From: a virus
Reading direction: 5' to 3' (one strand)
DNA length: 23,443 nucleotides
IMG/VR virus record: IMGVR_UViG_3300048554_000090
Coordinates: 1-23,443 of that record
The translations under genes were made by a program, and so were the position numbers. Under the pieces are notes generated by a model, which saw nothing but the letters and a program-made list of their open reading frames with translations, was not told the origin of the DNA and did not search any database. Below, piece by piece: positions 17,546 through 23,443 of this stretch (positions are counted from its first letter, which is position 1; each line of letters begins with the position of its first letter).

Positions 17546-18474
17546 TAACCTGCTCCTGACGATATTAAGTTGTTTTCTGCAGACGCCCTTAAAGAAGCTT
17601 GGTAACCATCATATGCTTCTCTTGCTGCCAAAGGTCTTCCTGGATAGCCTTCTTCTGCAGCCCTTTCATATCTACGAAAGAAATGATAGGTAGAGTTCAA
17701 ATCATTTTTTGGTCCATCAAAGTTAGATATATTGGCAGGGTTACTTAAATGATCCCAACACCTATGGGTGCGATTTGTTTTCATATCAAATATAAGGAAC
17801 TTTAACTGTAAGAAAAAATCATATGGATCTTCATTTAGTTCTGAAGCATATGCTTCTACGCTTTGCCACCTTCCCCATTTAGAGTTCCACTGAGCTATAC
17901 CTCTAGAATCCTCTATTTCGTTTTGAAGTTTAGCATTTGGATCAAAGTTACTTTCAACCTCTAAGTTTCCACACACTCCTGCTGCAGCTTTTATCGGTAG
18001 ACCATTGCTAACTAAAAAGTCCATAACAAGAACCCTCAACTCTGCAACTTCTGCATTCCCGTTCCTGTAGATTTGCTTTTGCTGTTCAGTAACAATAACA
18101 CCTTCTTTACCAATGTTCTTTTTGTCTAGAAGATCAACTCTTCCACCTTCTGCAGCCGCCCTTACCTGTGGTGAAGATGGTTGTTCTATGTGGCTCATTG
18201 ATCCAAGTATAATAGGACTTTGAGAGGTCATGCCATCTAAAAAGAAACCAAATACTAATGCACTGTTTTTTAGTTGTGGTATTTTACCTATGCCTGACAC
18301 GCCGCCTTCTGTAGTCGGCAACATTGTTTCTGCCCAAGGTAGGTATTTGTTTTCAACTTCTTCAGAGTGAATGCCATATATTCTAACTTGAAATCTGCCA
18401 GCCTCATCAGGATCTTGACCACTGATAATCCTACCAACAAACCATCGGATATTGTCACCATAATATTCGTTCAT
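17545..18474 (-). CDS. gp5 N-terminal-like hub protein: OB fold plus tail lysozyme
   Basis: Residues 1-95 align with the T4 gp5 OB domain: DNIRWFVGRIISGQDPDEAG then RFQVRIYGIHSE (T4: NNLNWFVGVVEDRMDPLKLG, RVRVRVVGLHPP) and LPWAETMLP, SGIGKIPQL, FGFFLDG, PIILGSM. Residues about 145-295 match the phage tail lysozyme type (Phage_lysozyme2-like): GVCGNLEVESNFDP with candidate catalytic E174, then SRGIAQWNSKWGRW (191-203). This is a different lysozyme fold from T4 gp5, whose catalytic domain is T4L-like. There is no beta-helix after it; that part is encoded separately at 13597-16041. The start overlaps the gp27-like stop (ATGA), so hub and lysozyme are probably produced together, as the gp27-gp5 complex in T4 requires. 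Confidence 0.88.
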   Translation of the reverse strand: MNEYYGDNIRWFVGRIISGQDPDEAGRFQVRIYGIHSEEVENKYLPWAETMLPTTEGGVSGIGKIPQLKNSALVFGFFLDGMTSQSPIILGSMSHIEQPSSPQVRAAAEGGRVDLLDKKNIGKEGVIVTEQQKQIYRNGNAEVAELRVLVMDFLVSNGLPIKAAAGVCGNLEVESNFDPNAKLQNEIEDSRGIAQWNSKWGRWQSVEAYASELNEDPYDFFLQLKFLIFDMKTNRTHRCWDHLSNPANISNFDGPKNDLNSTYHFFRRYERAAEEGYPGRPLAAREAYDGYQASLRASAENNLISSGAG

Positions 18475-19826
18475 TCTTGAATACTCCGACTTGCAAGTTT
18501 ACTTAAATTTAAAGCGACTGTATGTCTTTCTCCAACAACATCGAAGCAATGACGTTTTGCTAATATCACAAAGTCACCAGATCTCTTTTCATCTATTGTA
18601 GTGTTTGTTTTTATATCAGTGTTGTTTCTTTTGACATTCATACGAACTTGATGTCCAACACAAGTTTTTATGTTATTAACAGAGAAAAGTAATCCTGGCA
18701 TGTTTATCGAATATATGTTTCTCATCAAATGGCTAATAGCACTTTTTCTTATCATAGTATATATTTCTGCTGCAGGATACGCTTCCTGACTAAAGCTATT
18801 GGTATCATTATATGGTTGTGAAGTAACTCTAGTTACTATTTTAGTATTATAATCAGTAATCGTCTTATTATCAAACTGTGATGGATCTGCAATAAACTTT
18901 TTATCAAAAGCAATAAAGTTTTGTTCTCTTGGAAATAGTTCAGCTTCTGTTAGTCTAGCAAACCAATCTCCCATGTCTATATGAAACTTAAATGGAGATC
19001 CAGTAGTAGCATTAATAGAGTTGTATTGAGACCCCATACCACCGTCTAGTGCTATCTCTAAAGTATTTTCTAACAATCCTAAATTTAAATTAGTTATATT
19101 CACAGCCTGAGATTCAATATCACTCTGAACGGTATTGAACTGATCAAACACGAAAGGTCTATCTTTATTAAAAGATTCTTCTTTTATTATGGTTTCTAAG
19201 TCAGTGAGATAAAATTTATTGTCGATAACAGAGGAATAGAAAAAGAATGGTAATCCGCTCTCTGTAGTCATTTTACTTAAGACAGTATTAATGGCACTCA
19301 AAGGATCTTGAAAAGGTACGATGTATCTAAATGCTTGTTGAAAGGAAGAAACTTTGCTTTCTATAACAACCTCTCTACCAAGCTTGTCCTTTGCAATAGC
19401 AGATATAATATCTTCACCAGTTCCTGTATACGCCTTACTAAACCTAATAAGATCATTATAAAACTTTATATCTTCTATTAATGCCATTGATAAAAAGGAC
19501 GATTGATCATTAGTCTTTATATTGTCAGTGATTTCTTCGATTATAAAAGTCTTTGTTATTACGCCTGATGATCTATCAGGAGACTCAAACTCAACAACAA
19601 TCCTTTCAGTACCTACAAGGTCAGCCACTCTATAAATGTCTAGATCATCTTGAATGATTATACCACCTGTTAGGTATCCCTTAGACAAATCTTCATATAT
19701 ATTAACCTCAACAACAATGCCAGACTTACCATCCCCTGAAAGAAAAAGGGGCTTGTTGTATCGATCTGCTTCCAATCGAATGCTAATAATCTTAAGCTGT
19801 TCTGCTGATACTAGTGGAGTTGCCAT
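18471..19826 (-). CDS. 27: baseplate hub protein, gp27-like
   Basis: A 451-residue protein placed directly before the gp5-like gene, which is the expected partner of gp27. N-terminal beta strands (LKIISIRLEADRYNKPLFL; VVEVNIYEDLSKGYLTGGII) and IVVEFESP fit the tube-like hub fold. The end (DFVILAKRHCFDVVGERHTV then LNLSKLA) parallels T4 gp27 ([20 protein letters not shown] then TNATKLE). In T4, a gp27 trimer forms the threefold hub that joins the spike to the sixfold tail tube. It is somewhat longer than T4 gp27 (391). Direct similarity is weak by eye, so the call rests on order, size and these patterns. Confidence 0.75.
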   Translation of the reverse strand: MATPLVSAEQLKIISIRLEADRYNKPLFLSGDGKSGIVVEVNIYEDLSKGYLTGGIIIQDDLDIYRVADLVGTERIVVEFESPDRSSGVITKTFIIEEITDNIKTNDQSSFLSMALIEDIKFYNDLIRFSKAYTGTGEDIISAIAKDKLGREVVIESKVSSFQQAFRYIVPFQDPLSAINTVLSKMTTESGLPFFFYSSVIDNKFYLTDLETIIKEESFNKDRPFVFDQFNTVQSDIESQAVNITNLNLGLLENTLEIALDGGMGSQYNSINATTGSPFKFHIDMGDWFARLTEAELFPREQNFIAFDKKFIADPSQFDNKTITDYNTKIVTRVTSQPYNDTNSFSQEAYPAAEIYTMIRKSAISHLMRNIYSINMPGLLFSVNNIKTCVGHQVRMNVKRNNTDIKTNTTIDEKRSGDFVILAKRHCFDVVGERHTVALNLSKLASRSIQE

Positions 19827-20885
19827 TTAACTTCTCAATAGTTTTTGAAATTCACTGTTTACCTGTGCTGCAACACTTGGCGTAAATATATTAATGTTTC
19901 GTAATTCATTATTTGTGGTTATAAGTCTATCTAGATATGTGACAGGTATTTTATTAAGTTGTCCGACTTCGTTATCAACACCACCACCAACATTAATATT
20001 TAAATCAACGATATTTTGATTAGTGTCAGTGTAATATGCAGCAGCATTATATTGTTCAACAGTATCTCTAGTAATTAAACTTCTAACTTTAGTTTCTGAC
20101 CACAGTAATACGTTAGGTTCGTTTTGCTGAGAATATATAGTCGTTTGTCTAGGTAAAGAAAATCCAGATAAAACCGCCGTTGCGGTTGCTTGTGTTCCGT
20201 TTGCTATATCGGGTTCAGATATAGTCACTGTAGGAGCACTAGTAAAGTTTTCACCGCCAGTAATAACTGCTATAGATTGAATGGTCTGTGAAGTCACAAC
20301 AGTATTCCCATCAAGAAAGGTCATAACTGCTTGCGCTGTTGCGCTATTACCGCCTCCACCAGATATGGTTACTGTGGGTGGAGACGTATATCCGCTACCA
20401 CCATTAGTCAGTGTTATTGACCTAACATCAACAATAGGTTGTACCGTTAACTGACCAAGATCATAATTCTTCTCTAATATTCTAGCCTTAAAGATTGTTC
20501 CAAATTCATCAACATTTGCTCTATCTGCAATAATGTCTCCAATATAAAACTCGCCATGCATACTTGCAGTAGTCATGATAACTTTATTAGGATAAAAAAG
20601 CTTTGCAGCATCATAAACCTCTAGGCTACTCATAGGCCATCCCTGCTTACGAAGACTAGGGTTCAATAAGAAAAATGTCCAATAAAAGTCAGAGGTTCCA
20701 TATAACTCATACGAAAGAACATCAGGTCTTTGACCATCCTGAATATAATACTTTTCATAGAAAGACGCATCATCAGCTATTTGATCGATGAGATCTATAT
20801 AAGTGGTAAGGTTGTGAAACGTAGTGTCGAATGTTTCATTACCAAAGTTATATGCTACTGTGGGAAAGTTTCTAAAAAATGACAT
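19827..20885 (-). CDS. 53: baseplate wedge protein, gp53-like, with inserted repeat module
   Basis: Residues 1-150 match T4 gp53 in order: MSFFRNFPTVAYNFG, YYIQDGQRPDVLSYELYGTS (T4: YYIKGSPRPEELANAIYGNP), DFYWTFFLLNPSLR and QGWPMSSLEV. The C-terminus (DRLITTNNELRNINIFTP) parallels T4 LRQIKIIAKSDI. At 352 residues it exceeds T4 gp53 (196) because of an insertion at about 155-240 with two copies of an I-T-x-G-G-x-x-[FY]-T-S-x-P-T-V-T-I-S module. I chose the ATG at 20885 rather than the in-frame one at 20912, because it gives the conserved MSFFRNF start and follows GGGGCAGGA, one base after the gp48 stop. gp53 clamps the wedge ring to the hub. Confidence 0.9.
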   Translation of the reverse strand: MSFFRNFPTVAYNFGNETFDTTFHNLTTYIDLIDQIADDASFYEKYYIQDGQRPDVLSYELYGTSDFYWTFFLLNPSLRKQGWPMSSLEVYDAAKLFYPNKVIMTTASMHGEFYIGDIIADRANVDEFGTIFKARILEKNYDLGQLTVQPIVDVRSITLTNGGSGYTSPPTVTISGGGGNSATAQAVMTFLDGNTVVTSQTIQSIAVITGGENFTSAPTVTISEPDIANGTQATATAVLSGFSLPRQTTIYSQQNEPNVLLWSETKVRSLITRDTVEQYNAAAYYTDTNQNIVDLNINVGGGVDNEVGQLNKIPVTYLDRLITTNNELRNINIFTPSVAAQVNSEFQKLLRS

Positions 20886-20886
20886 A

Positions 20887-21849
20887 TTATCCTGCCCCTG
20901 CTGATAGTACATAGTTTGGATTATCTATTGCAGTAGCCTCACTTATAATATCTCTTTTAGTCAATGCTCTTTCTTCTACAAACGATAATGAAATGTCTGT
21001 TTCTTGGAAGTTACCATCCTTGTGAAAAGCCATACCCGTTGCATTGTACACAACATCAACGTTAGCCAAGAAAGATGGTAATATCTTAGTTGCAACTCTT
21101 TTATTGTCATAGAACATTTTTATGTTGAACTTACTAGGAAATCTCAGTGCCGCATTCAATCCCTCATCAGAAGTATCTGGATACATTTCTTCTCTAAAGA
21201 ACTGAACTATCTGTTTGACTTCCTCTGCCTCTACTTGAGAAGTTGGAATCATTTTAAATGTAAATCTAAACTGCCTGACACCAATGCCTCTGAGAGTAGA
21301 TCTTCTATTAGGGTTCAACGCAATGCCTGTTGTGGTTTCAATAGCACCTTGAATTTCAGGACTAAGTTTACTAGATAAACGAAGTGCAGCAACTTGAGCG
21401 CCTTCACTTCTAAGTCCTACATTGAAAGCCTCTTGTATTGAGGCAAAGTCTGGTGTAAGATTATTTTTGATCGCACCAAGAACTGCTCTGCCACTAGCAT
21501 TCGGATCTCCCAAAGAGTTTGCTGCCGCAGAACCTATGATACCAAGATCAACATTAGTGTATTCAATGTTATCCTGAAACTGTAAGGTTGAAGGTAAATA
21601 CATTGTAGCCTTACGCCCACTACCAACACGTGCAGGTATACTTCCCCTCACCACTTGTTGCTGTCCTTTGAATCCTGTTTCTGGCTGTCTTGCACGTTCT
21701 CTATTTGTTGTACCAGAAGCCGCTTCAACTAAGCCACTGAACACAGTTTCAGGCAGAGTCTTATAGTTCTCTTGAATAGCCTCAAAAGTTATCCTACCCT
21801 TGTAACCATCATCTTCTAGAGGAAACTTAAAGTTTTTCTTGTATGCCAT
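20887..21849 (-). CDS. 48: baseplate tail-tube cap protein, gp48-like
   Basis: A 320-residue protein. The C-terminal half has the tube-protein pattern seen in T4 gp48: RQFRFTFKMIPTSQVEAEEV then VQFFREEMYP (T4: KVFTWDLTPRSTEDLMAIIN, YQYFNYF), and near the end HKDGNFQETDISLSFVEERA then LTKRDI (T4: NGNFNGL...FTLEITMREIITLNRASL). The N-terminal third (QETGFKGQQQVVRGSI, ATMYLPSTLQFQDN) contains the LP-x-S segment that corresponds to gp48 NILLPRSKSD. gp48 caps the hub and starts the tail tube together with gp54. It is the first gene of the leftward run and has a perfect late promoter box 30 bases upstream. Confidence 0.82.
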   Translation of the reverse strand: MAYKKNFKFPLEDDGYKGRITFEAIQENYKTLPETVFSGLVEAASGTTNRERARQPETGFKGQQQVVRGSIPARVGSGRKATMYLPSTLQFQDNIEYTNVDLGIIGSAAANSLGDPNASGRAVLGAIKNNLTPDFASIQEAFNVGLRSEGAQVAALRLSSKLSPEIQGAIETTTGIALNPNRRSTLRGIGVRQFRFTFKMIPTSQVEAEEVKQIVQFFREEMYPDTSDEGLNAALRFPSKFNIKMFYDNKRVATKILPSFLANVDVVYNATGMAFHKDGNFQETDISLSFVEERALTKRDIISEATAIDNPNYVLSAGAG

Positions 21850-21862
21850 CTGCCTACCTAAA

Positions 21863-21870
21863 TATAAAAA
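21863..21870 (+). promoter_or_regulatory. possible near-consensus late promoter for the rightward genes
   Basis: TATAAAAA differs from the T4 late box at one position and lies 25 bases before the gp4 start. Its likely start point would fall inside the region covered by the opposing promoter at 21880-21887. The A-rich context makes a chance match possible. Confidence 0.35.
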
Positions 21871-21879
21871 AGTTTCTAT

Positions 21880-21887
21880 TATTTATA
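21880..21887 (-). promoter_or_regulatory. late promoter box for the leftward gp48-gp53-hub genes
   Basis: A perfect leftward TATAAATA lies 30 bases before the gp48 start, at the divergence point between the two gene sets. On the opposite strand the same bases form part of the leader of the gp4-like gene. Confidence 0.75.
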
Positions 21888-21895
21888 AGGTATCT

Positions 21896-22387
21896 ATGGC
21901 ATATTCTGGCAAGTATAATGTTAAAAACCGTTCTAAGTACAAAGGAGATGCTGATAAAGTAATCTTTAGATCTCTTTGGGAAAGAAATGCGTTCAAGTGG
22001 TGTGATGATGCAAAGGATATTGTTGCATGGTCTAGTGAAGAAGTTGTGATACCTTACTTCTATGAGGTTGATAAAAAGTACCATAGATACTTCATGGATC
22101 TTAAGATTACTTATAAAACTGGTAAGACAGTTCTAGTTGAAATAAAACCTAATAAAGAAACTGCACCACCAAAGTTCAATGGCAGAAAGTCTAAGAGATA
22201 CATCAGTGAAGGAATGACCTATGTAAAGAATATGAACAAGTGGGCTGCTGCACAGAACTATGCTGCAGATCGTGGTTGGGGATTTCAAATATGGACTGAG
22301 AATGAACTTAGTGCTATGGGTATCTTACCTAAACCTAAAAAAACTATAAAGCCCTTAAAACCATTACGTAAACCTAAAAAGAAATAG
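21896..22387 (+). CDS. 4: head-completion protein gp4, TnsA/PD-(D/E)XK-type nuclease fold
   Basis: The 163-residue product matches T4 gp4 (150 residues) along its length: MAYSGKYNVKNRSKYKGD (T4 MAYSGKWVPKNISKYRGD), SLWERNAFKWCDD, RYFMDLKI, VLVEIKPNKETAPP, MNKWAAAQNYAADRGWGFQI and TENELSAMGI. The likely nuclease residues E29, D68, E82 and K84 (WER, MDL, VEIKP) are all present. gp4-type proteins are needed to finish the packaged head so that tails can join. I chose the ATG at 21896, not the in-frame ATG at 21839, because it reproduces the family N-terminus and follows ATAAGG at good spacing. Unlike T4 gp4, it ends in a Lys/Pro-rich basic tail (about residues 145-163). Confidence 0.95.
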   Translation: MAYSGKYNVKNRSKYKGDADKVIFRSLWERNAFKWCDDAKDIVAWSSEEVVIPYFYEVDKKYHRYFMDLKITYKTGKTVLVEIKPNKETAPPKFNGRKSKRYISEGMTYVKNMNKWAAAQNYAADRGWGFQIWTENELSAMGILPKPKKTIKPLKPLRKPKKK

Positions 22388-22459
22388 TATATTCACCCAC
22401 CTCAAAAACCTCTTCTTTATTATATACATTTTTTATGATTCGTCAACCCCTAAAATAGA

Positions 22460-22467
22460 TATAAATA
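22460..22467 (+). promoter_or_regulatory. late promoter box directly before the 194-residue gene
   Basis: A perfect TATAAATA ends only five bases before the ATG at 22473. With T4-like spacing, transcription would start at or next to the start codon, giving a leaderless or nearly leaderless message. No Shine-Dalgarno sequence is visible before that ATG, which is consistent with this. Confidence 0.55.
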
Positions 22468-22472
22468 ACACT

Positions 22473-23057
22473 ATGGCAAACTTATTTAAAAACCTAGAAA
22501 TAGAAGCATTCAGAGCAGGTATCACTCCTAGATCAAAAGAGTCTAGGGATTGGTTCCGTAAAAGGCTTTCTGGAATTAAAAAAATAAACCGTAACGAATT
22601 GATGAAAGATGAATCAATAAATCTTAAAAATAGAACTTTGGTTGGTTCTATGCAGATGTTTTTTTATGACCCCAAGCACAAAGATACGTTGCCATACTAC
22701 GATAGCTTTCCATTAGCTATTGTTATTGGCCCTGCTAAAGGTGGGTTCCTTGGACTAAACCTTCACTATTTACCGCTTCCATTAAGAGCAAAATTCTTAG
22801 ATGCACTTATGGATGTTACAACCAACAACAAGTTTAACGATAGCACTAAGTTTGATATTACCTATGATATGCTAAAAGCTTCGACTAAGATGAAATATTT
22901 TAAGCCTTGTGTGAAGCATTATTTAAGTAAACACGTAAGAAGTAGATTTGCTAGAATACCTGCACCCGAATGGGAAATTGCAACGTTCTTACCTACTGCT
23001 GATTGGCAGAAAAGCACCCAAACCAAAGTTTGGAGAGACTCAAGGGGAATGATCTAA
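22473..23057 (+). CDS. conserved 194-residue phage protein of unknown function
   Basis: A soluble, basic protein with no signal peptide or membrane segment. Notable segments are EAFRAGITPRSKESRDWFRK (11-30), MQMFFYDPKHKDTLPYYDSF, GGFLGLNLHYLPLPLRAKFL, and near the end APEWEIATFLPTADW and VWRDSRGMI. I recognise this as a type of protein conserved in marine T4-like phages, but not its function. In T4, gene 2 (DNA end protector) neighbours gene 4, so a gp2-like role is conceivable from position, yet I see no convincing similarity and T4 gp2 is longer (274). Its stop overlaps the start of the tube-like gene (TAATG), suggesting coupled expression with a tail protein, so a tail-completion role is equally possible. 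Confidence 0.8.
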   Translation: MANLFKNLEIEAFRAGITPRSKESRDWFRKRLSGIKKINRNELMKDESINLKNRTLVGSMQMFFYDPKHKDTLPYYDSFPLAIVIGPAKGGFLGLNLHYLPLPLRAKFLDALMDVTTNNKFNDSTKFDITYDMLKASTKMKYFKPCVKHYLSKHVRSRFARIPAPEWEIATFLPTADWQKSTQTKVWRDSRGMI

Positions 23058-23443
23058 TGGCTAGTGTTGACCAATTAAAAAGCTTAGTGTCTAGAAAAGA
23101 TGGTATAGCACGTCCAAACGTATTCAGAGTTAAGCTACCAACAATCCCTGGTGCCACCTCCGAAGAAGTAAACTTGCTCTGTAAGGACGTTGTATTGCCC
23201 GGTAAGCAGGTTCTGACGAATGAACGCAGGATTGGTATGCAAATGCAGAAGGTTCCTTATGGGTATGCCGTTACAGACATTTCCATGACCTTTCAAGTTC
23301 TAAATGATTATGGTATACGAAAGTACTTTGATACTTGGCAAAGTCTTGCTGTAGATCAGAACGGTCAGACAGCAGGATATCTCAGAGGCAAAGAAGGGTA
23401 TGGAAAGCAGATTGTGATTGAACAGTTGAAGAAAGGTATTGGT
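23057..23443 (+). CDS. tail-tube-fold protein (gp19/gp54-like), cut by window edge
   Basis: 129 codons are visible and open to the right edge. The start (DQLKSLVSRKDGIARPNVFR) and the pattern LLCKDVVLPGKQ, RRIGMQMQKVPYGYAVTDIS, MTFQVLNDYGIRKYFDTWQS resemble the conserved beta-barrel of T4 gp19 (ARPNLFQVEI, FQCKATALPAG, RQKFVDWQSIAAGQG) and the related domain of gp54. Such proteins stack as hexameric rings to form the tail tube or its first ring. Being next to gp4 and close to gp48 favours the gp54-like tube initiator, but gp19 itself cannot be excluded without the C-terminus. Confidence 0.78.
   Translation, partial: MASVDQLKSLVSRKDGIARPNVFRVKLPTIPGATSEEVNLLCKDVVLPGKQVLTNERRIGMQMQKVPYGYAVTDISMTFQVLNDYGIRKYFDTWQSLAVDQNGQTAGYLRGKEGYGKQIVIEQLKKGIG

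Noticed and set aside
20886-20912. Upstream in-frame ATG for the gp53-like gene
   Set aside because: It lies within the gp48 coding end and adds nine residues with no family counterpart; the ATG at 20885 has a good ribosome binding site and follows the gp48 stop by one base.
21839-21895. Upstream in-frame ATG for the gp4-like gene
   Set aside because: It would add 19 residues not found in the gp4 family, would overlap the gp48 start and lies upstream of the putative promoter; the ATG at 21896 gives the MAYSGK start.
21854-22084. 76-residue - strand open frame opposite gp4
   Set aside because: It is the antisense shadow of a well-supported gp4 gene and shows no recognisable family.
1-23443. 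tRNA genes, CRISPR array, integrase or insertion sequence
   Set aside because: Looked for and not seen; nearly all bases belong to tightly packed structural genes.

Overview
This window looks like the tail and baseplate morphogenesis region of an AT-rich, T4-like (straboviral-type) marine myovirus. Proteins resembling T4 gp4, gp48, gp53, gp27, gp5, gp25, gp6 and gp8 can be recognised by motif and order. The adhesion genes are of the kind known from cyanophages and pelagiphages: a DUF4815 protein, an N-T-D-D-x-Y-D-L-G-S fibre repeat, and a roughly 70-residue coiled-coil protein. The host cannot be read from the sequence; a cyanobacterium or an alphaproteobacterium such as Pelagibacter would both fit. 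There are no tRNAs, integrase, insertion sequences, CRISPR array or auxiliary metabolic genes in view. Genes are packed so tightly that no gap exceeds about 90 bases.

Layout, from the divergent point near 21,850-21,895. Rightward (+): a gp4-like head-completion nuclease, a conserved 194-residue protein of unknown function, and the start of a gp19/gp54-like tail-tube-fold protein cut by the window edge. Leftward (-), one long run reaching the left edge: gp48-like tube cap; gp53-like wedge; gp27-like hub; a gp5 N-terminal-type protein (OB fold plus tail lysozyme); a 500-residue hub protein with a C-terminal domain resembling a zinc-less amidase/PGRP; a gp5 C-terminal-type spike carrying an M15-type peptidase; gp25; gp6; a gp7/P2 gpI-like wedge protein; a small fibre-like protein; gp8; a DUF4815 protein; two further distal structural proteins; a 71-residue coiled-coil protein; and a long repeat-rich fibre protein open to the left edge.

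How they fit together: the hub (gp27/gp5-type) and the wedges (gp53, gp25, gp6, gp7-like, gp8) would form the baseplate, gp48 and the tube-fold protein would start the tail tube, and the fibre-like proteins would decorate the baseplate rim and contact the host. T4-type late promoter boxes (TATAAATA) lie just upstream of the gp48, gp25, 333-residue fibre-like and 194-residue protein genes, suggesting the leftward run is read as several late sub-operons.

The most notable feature is the hub. The single T4 gene 5 appears to be divided into two genes, separated by a protein with a degenerate peptidoglycan-amidase-like domain, and the spike half carries its own peptidase. This would place a lysozyme, a possible non-catalytic wall-binding domain and an endopeptidase together at the tip of the tail.
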